Below, one piece after another: positions 58,597 through 64,000 of a stretch of DNA of 64,000 bases. The stretch is from Antitrichia curtipendula (taxonomy: Eukaryota; Streptophyta; Bryopsida; Hypnales; Leucodontaceae), in contig OX579635.1 of NCBI GenBank assembly GCA_951230915.1, positions 12,090,001 through 12,154,000 of the forward strand. Reading direction: 5' to 3'. A model generated the notes under the pieces. That model saw only the letters and a program-made list of their open reading frames with translations. It did not search any database and was not told the DNA's origin. How positions within the stretch are numbered: position 1 is the first letter of the stretch; each line of letters opens with the position of its first letter. Position numbers and translations under genes: made by a program.

Positions 58597-58792
58597 GGGG
58601 TGGATTGACCCCCTCGCTCGGCCTCACCAGGGGTGCATGTAAAAAAAAGCCCTCTATTTTCAGCCGATCCAGGGTTATTATTGATGTGATTGAACTAATT
58701 AGGGGTGTATATGAATTCATAATTTGCAAAAAAGGAATGGTGCGGAAAACAGGGTCGGCCCGAAGGGCCGAGCGAGGGGGTCAGTTCACCCC
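58597..58792. mobile_element. Small TIR element next to array
   Basis: 196 bases. GGGGTGGATTGACCCCCTCG plus CTCGGCC at 58597-58623 mirrors GGCCGAGCGAGGGGGTCAGT plus TCACCCC at 58766-58792, with two mismatches. The interior (CCAGGGGTGCATGT, AAAAAAAAGCCCTCT, GAATTCATAATTTGCA) is the reverse-orientation relative of 55036-55258. Confidence 0.75.
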
Positions 58793-58808
58793 GGCCACGT
58801 GAAATGGG

Positions 58809-58816
58809 TATATAAG
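58809..58816 (+). promoter_or_regulatory. TATA box of kinase-like gene
   Basis: TATATAAG, 45 bases before the ATG at 58861. At the usual 30-base spacing transcription would start near 58840-58850, giving a very short 5' UTR for that ATG, or about 170 bases for the in-frame ATG at 59017. Confidence 0.55.
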
Positions 58817-58860
58817 ACTATTTTTAGGAAACTTTCGCCACAGTCTCTCCTGCTCTGACG

Positions 58861-60653
58861 ATGCTCTTTTGTCTTGGATTGGTTGCAGTCCTTGCTTGCG
58901 AGCGCGGGTGCTGGGTAGAGGCTGTTTTGAGGAATAAGGGGGGCAGTTTTTCACTTTGTGGAAGCCGAATTCCTAATTCCTTTCATTTTGATTATTTGTT
59001 ACTTGTTACTGTCACGATGGCTGGTCGCGATTTCTCAAAGAGAAAGGTTGATGATTGGTGGATAGGTGTTGGAGATGCACCGATTATGGACCCGGATGCG
59101 GACTCACCAGAGCCCTTTTCAAAGGCCGTAGCTGCAGAAGGGTCCGTAGCTGCTGTGGGGGGCGGAGAGTCTTCAAAGGGGAAAAAAAACAACGAAGGAG
59201 GCACAAGGCTACAAATTCAGAGAAGTGGCCAAGCAAGGGTGCAACACAAAAATTGCATGAAGTGGCGTTGGATTTTTTTGATCAGTATTCAATTTTGCAG
59301 TTGAACACAACATACGTCTCACGCGGATTACAGGGAGTGGATGTCATTAAACAAAAGTTCCACCACATGTTCTGGACAACAACGAGCGCGGATGAATGGC
59401 ATGAAGACCGCACGAAAGAATGCTTCGATCATTGGTTGGAGTCACAAGTGCAAACGTGTATCTTCAACCTTGCCCAAGTTGCGGAAAAAATAAAAGGCTT
59501 TCAGAAGAGTGTAGTGCCCAGACAACAAGCATTGAATTTTATGCACAAGAAGGTGTATTGGTGGCATGAAGCAGTGCGTGGATTGTCTTCAAACAACATC
59601 CGTTCCGCTCCGTGGTTTCAACAAAATCAGAACTTGGCCTTTGGTCAACAAGCTGCAGGAGGAGTGGTTTTCCTTGAAAGAGGAGTGGTGGTGGTTCCTT
59701 TGTCTGGCCATAGCAAACAAGGGGGGCATGGGAGGGTGCGCAAAGTATGTGTTCAAAATTCAAAACATATTCCCGAGAATATGGAATTAGTTGGGAAGTC
59801 AGCCTTGCGCGTGGATGAATTGAAGAAGTCGAGGGAGAAGTTGTCCATCGAGGCATTGGTATGTCCATGCGAGCATCCAGGGGTCATCAAATTCTTTGCT
59901 ATAAATGACATGACCATGGAGTGTTATTTGCAATGGTGAAATGGCGGTACTCTCGGCGCCATGTTTACCCTTGATGAGAAGAACCGAGATCCTGATGAAA
60001 TTGGGGAGTTGGCTTACAATGCAAGTCCCCAAACAATGCAAGAAGCCAAACGACTCATGGCATATAGATGCAAGCGCACTGAACTTGCGTGGGCAATGAT
60101 TTGCATTGTGGATGCAGTGCAACAGTGCTCTGTATTGCACAACGACATCACACCGGAGAACATTATGCTTCATTTTCCGAATGATGATGGAAGAACCATG
60201 TGGATTGGTCTATGTGATTGGGGAATGGGTAGCCGCATCAACGAAAAAACCCCTTCTCTTTATCAATTCAATTGTCCAAGGAAGTTTCAAGCAACCCAAG
60301 CGCAACGTTGGTAGGTGGCTCCTAAGTTGATGTACTTGACTGGAGAGACAAGAACTTCATCATCTCCTACTCGCAGGGTTAAGCCACCGTGTGTTAGTAT
60401 ACACACGGACGGATATTCCATAGGGAAATTGGCTATGAAGGTATGGAAAAAAGATCGCGGAAATGTAGAGATGATTGTGGACCATACGGCATTTGGTACG
60501 TTTCAAACCATGTTGGGTGAATTGTGCAAGGTGACTAGAGTTGTGCAACGTCTAAGTGGTGCTCCAACGTTTTGGACATCATCCGTGGATTGCTACCGCG
60601 AGGCCTGCAAAGAACAAGACCTTCAAGAAGAGCAGGCGCGCAATGAAGATTAG
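58861..60653 (+). pseudogene. Protein-kinase-like gene, broken
   Basis: Start candidates are ATG 58861, which gives a hydrophobic N-end (MLFCLGLVAVLA), and in-frame ATG 59017 (MAGRDFSKRKVDDWW). A one-base frameshift lies in the A8 tract at 59182-59189. The second frame then runs to 60653 with TGA at 59937-59939 and TAG at 60312-60314, each right after a TGG codon where kinase relatives would have a second Trp (QW-stop-NGGTLG; RW-stop-VAPKL). Kinase landmarks: glycine loop GGHGRVRKV (about 59721-59747), hinge-like ECYLQW, catalytic loop HNDITPENI (60138-60164; Asp and Asn kept, the usual K replaced), and DWG (60216-60224) for DFG. Even unbroken it may be a weak or pseudo-kinase. Family not recognised. 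Convergent with the hAT gene. Confidence 0.75.
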
Positions 60654-61983
60654 ATAATAGTGTATTACCATGTAGTTGCAAAATTAGTGTTTACTTAGCA
60701 CATGCGGTTATTATAGTATGGGCTTGAGGACATCCATAGCAATGTAGCACACTTTGTGGCTTCAATGCATTTTGTACTCATTTTGGTTTATATAAAGTTA
60801 TAAACATATTTTACCTAAATATTGAGTTGTAAAAATTTCTTGTCTTCCCTAACTTTATCATTTAAATTGAGTTTAAACAAAAATCTTATATCTTTAGTAC
60901 TAAAAACTTTGGATAGTATATCACTACAAGAAATTTCAATTAGTTTTGTGCAAAATTGTAATTGTCAACATTTTTGTTGCACTTCATGCCATAAATAAGT
61001 AAAAATAGAAAAAACAATTCAAGAGATTCTAAATTTTTAGTTTTTTACAAGAGGTACAAATATCAATAGAGATTCCTAGTCAGAAAAATTTTCAATTGGT
61101 TATTTTATTTTTCATGCCCAAAACTAGTAAACAACCACAAAGAAAAGCTTGAAGTCAAATTTGACTATCAAACCAAATTTATATTTTTATTGAAAATCAG
61201 CATAATATTTTAATATTTTTCAACATACGTAAGAATTCATTTTCTATTTATGTTTTTTTTGTTCAGAAAATTTAATGGAAAAATGATTTTATTGTGATTT
61301 TATAAAGCTAAACGTGGAAATCAAATTTTATCAATTATAATATGTATGAGAATAATCTGAAACTCTTACCATAAATGAATGAATGAATGAATGAAAAACA
61401 TAGTTTTATAGTTTTAATTTAAATTAAATTTGAAAAAAAGAAAACATACATGAAAAAAACACCACACTGTGTTATTTGGATTGCAAACATAGTTTCCAAT
61501 TGCAATAATTCTTTCAAATTTTGACCTCAATTCTTGAATATTCAAAAACAATAATTCAAAAACAATAGTGCCCCGAAGGCCCAATTTTCCATAAATCACA
61601 CTCAGTGAAAGTTAATCTGAAATTGCAAAGCTAGCATTCAGAAAACTAGTTTTTCCAAGTTTGAATGCTAATATCTTTCAATCTATTCGGTCAAACTTCA
61701 TGAAATTTTTACCACGTGATAAAAAACATGTGAAGTATAAGATCTTACGGTTAGATGTTGTAAAAAACATTTTTTCCGTATGTTGAGGCAAATGCAAGAG
61801 AAAAGACAGTTTTGCGGGTTTTTTGTGTAATGACTTTGGGACTTTAGGGATAAACAGTTCCATGAGAATGAAAGGAACAAAAATCATATTTCATATTAAT
61901 GCTGATTTCAATATGCAAGGTATTGAGCCTCTAAAACCATTGCATTTGAAAACATGAAGACCCTATTGTCTTTTCAAAAACAT
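60654..61983. other. AT-rich convergent spacer with TTAA relic
   Basis: Between the ends of the kinase-like gene and the hAT gene. 61620-61860 is a decayed TTAA-family relic (TTGAATGCTAATATCTTTCAA, AGATCTTACGGTTAGATG, ending GACTTTAGGGATAAAC). The ORFs at 61414-61887 have no domain. Both 3' UTRs must lie here but no poly(A) signal was placed confidently. Confidence 0.5.
61374..61395. repeat. (ATGA)n microsatellite
   Basis: Five to six ATGA units. A simple sequence repeat. Confidence 0.85.
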
Positions 61984-64000
61984 TCAACGTCTTCCATGCC
62001 TAAGAATGCGCACAGAAATATTTGCATTTGCTTCTTGTACTATTGGTTCATTACCACCAATTTCTTCGAGTGGACCTTGTCGAGGCACCGGCCCCCTGTA
62101 ATCAGTATCTCCTGGAACCTCACCATCTTCACCTATAGTACCACCGATGGATTCACCATCATCATTGGATGGTGCACTACCACTTTCGCTGGAGGCCTCG
62201 GAATTGCGGTTTCGTTGTGGTCGAGCTATAGAAGACAACGTCCAAAGAGGTCGTTGGCCCATTGCGTCCATAATGCCATCTGTATTGGGTCCTCCTGTTT
62301 GAACTTCTCTTAAAAATGGTTGGGAAGCCGCTTCTTCCCTCCTCAGCCTTCTACGCGTTCTACTACTCACACGTTCACTAGTAGTACCTTGTGGTCGTGG
62401 ACGCTTCCCTCAATTATTGGCATGTACAGGTGGCCGCAATGAAGTCGTATTTCTAGTCGCACGTTGTGACACCATACCAGCCAATCATGTACCTATCGAC
62501 GAAGTTGGTTCGTGTGGACGGGCGTCGGAACTAAACGGCCTTGATGAACTTTGGATTTGTAGATTTTCCAATATTGGCATTTGCCTTTGTGCAACCGAGA
62601 CTCGATTTGGAGGGACCATATGTGCTTCTCCACCTTGAGGGGGCCCTTCTCTGCGGGTGGTTCTCATGGGCAATGACGGTGGTACTACTACGTCTTCTTC
62701 ACGTCCTCTTTGAACGTCAACACCATCTCTTTCTATTGTGGCATCAACTTGTACATCCATAGGGTCTGGACTTAGTGGTCTCAGTGCCACAACGTCCTCA
62801 TTTGTATTGCCCCGACTTGGCCCAGCATTCCACGTTTGTGGCATTCGTGGTGGACTTCCTTGATGTCCCTCGTAGTCATTGTCATTATTATCCCCCTCTT
62901 CAAAGTCAAATACGGATGCATCAATTAGAGGACGCACTCCTCCCGCCCCACGAAATCTATCAAACAGTGGCTCATTGTCGTCATTGGAACTATCATCTGA
63001 ATCGTCATCATTGGGATCAGAAAGAACCAAACCACGATCTAGACCATCAGATTCATTTGTCATGGAATCCTCTGACATCATGTTTTCAGTATACCACCTT
63101 GTCGGATTTGCTGCAGACCTTTCTCTAAGAGTCTTGGAACTGGTATAAATGTAAACCAATTCCTCAGCACGCTCTGATGTCAATCTATTGCGTGATTTGT
63201 TGTGGACAAACGAATACATGCTCCAATTGCGTTCACAGGACGATGCAGAACACACTTGCGCAAGGATCTTTCTAGCAATCGGTGCAAGTGTACAAGCACC
63301 GGCTCCGAGAAGGTCCTACCATTCGTGAGGCTGCAAATTCAAGGTGTTTACATCAGGAAGTCCACTGAAAATGCCTTGCCGATCTCTAAATGCTTGGTAT
63401 TCAGACAAAGCTGAAGCAAATGCTTGATCTCCAACAGCCAATTTGCGCAAAACTCTCAATATGGCTTCTCTTGCCTCATCATCATCCATTAGCAAGACTT
63501 CGTCAAGTAAAAAGGGATTCAATAGAGCCTCAGCGTAATGCAAATTTGTCCTGAGCATGTCCCAGCGCTTGTAGAAATCATCGGTGGCGGAAATTGCATA
63601 CCTCCGCTCTAATGAAAATGGTGGATCCTCCAAAGATAAAACATGCTTTTCCACCTTTTTCATCACAAGCCATGCCTTGTCCAAGCACGGGTGCTTGCCA
63701 TCAAACTCTCGAAGAGCAATCAACACGGGCTCCACTATGTACACAAAGTTCAAACATCTCCTCCAAAATTCATTCGTTCGCACATATTGTCGCACATCGT
63801 TAGGTTTTCTTTTCTTTTGATTGGATGCCAATCTCCGTGTGTACTCATTCCACTGCGGATCGTGGACTGTCGATTCTACCGCTTCCCTCACCTCCACCAA
63901 ACGTTCGATCATGAAAACATGGTTGCAAAGCGTGTTTGAACGGGATTTTTCAAAACGTGATTAGGAGAATGTCGTCGAAAGATTGCAAGTGGCATGTGAT
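61984..64000 (-). pseudogene. hAT-family transposase, broken, 5' end off window
   Basis: A minus-strand transposase of the plant hAT superfamily. At the right edge HMPLAIFRRHSPNHVLKNP and QTRFATMF match the central hAT core. A frameshift at about 63911-63917 leads into MIERLVEVREAV, FYKRWDMLRTNLHYAEALLNP and LQPHEW, then TAG at 63318-63316 where the family has a second Trp (EWW). The C-terminal dimerisation block follows (CSASSCERNWSMYSFVHNK, SRNRL). A long acidic tail with TGA at 62487-62485 and 62412-62410 ends at 61984. The window ends before the N-terminal zinc finger and the DDE aspartates can be judged. Not functional as it stands. It could be the former motor of the GACGGCC-flanked elements, but linkage is inferred only from proximity. 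Confidence 0.85.

Noticed and set aside
1..64000. tRNA, rRNA or other structured RNA genes
   Set aside because: I looked for tRNA-like B-box motifs (GGTTCGANNCC) and rRNA-like GC-rich blocks and saw none I could support by eye. A covariance-model scan would settle it.

Overview
This is nuclear DNA of a land plant. Evidence: two intron-containing genes for F-box/leucine-rich-repeat hormone receptors of the COI1/TIR1 family, an interstitial TTTAGGG telomere-type tract, an L1-type LINE with plant-like RT and zf-RVT domains, a hAT transposase, and Stowaway- and Tourist-type MITEs. The receptors match no specific angiosperm protein I know, so a bryophyte, lycophyte or fern is possible, but the species cannot be fixed from this window. 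Most of the window is AT-rich and packed with small non-autonomous transposons. GC-rich islands mark the two receptor genes and the 50-64 kb transposon cluster.

Layout. 1-11 kb: decayed repeats, including LINE scraps, TIR elements and a complete TTAA-flanked element. 11.35-14.42 kb: receptor gene A (minus strand, 4 exons, 649 aa). 16.5-31 kb: nested MITEs, among them TTAA-flanked elements, TA-flanked mariner-like elements, foldback elements, a Tourist-type element with two others inside it, and a Stowaway element. 31.9-35.27 kb: receptor gene B (minus strand, 4 exons, 615 aa), a diverged tandem paralogue of A. 37.2-39.35 kb: a 5'-truncated LINE whose 5' part is inverted and which keeps its poly(A) tail. 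39.36-50 kb: more MITEs and AT-rich sequence. 50-64 kb: a cluster of three decayed protein genes: a RING-type gene (minus), a protein-kinase-like gene (plus) and a hAT transposase (minus, running off the right end). GC-rich GACGGCC arrays lie upstream of the first two, and each array is associated with a related small TIR element in mirrored orientation.

Function. Only the two F-box/LRR genes look intact. They should be substrate receptors of SCF ubiquitin ligases in jasmonate/OPDA- or auxin-type signalling. They keep several predicted COI1 ligand or co-receptor residues, but the arginine corresponding to COI1 R348 is replaced in both. The RING, kinase-like, hAT and LINE genes are broken by stops or frameshifts. 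No RNA gene or CRISPR array was found, and the only core promoter signal I could place is a TATA box before the kinase-like gene.

All boundaries come from reading the sequence by eye. Splice sites were placed by GT/AG signals and by alignment of the two paralogues to each other.
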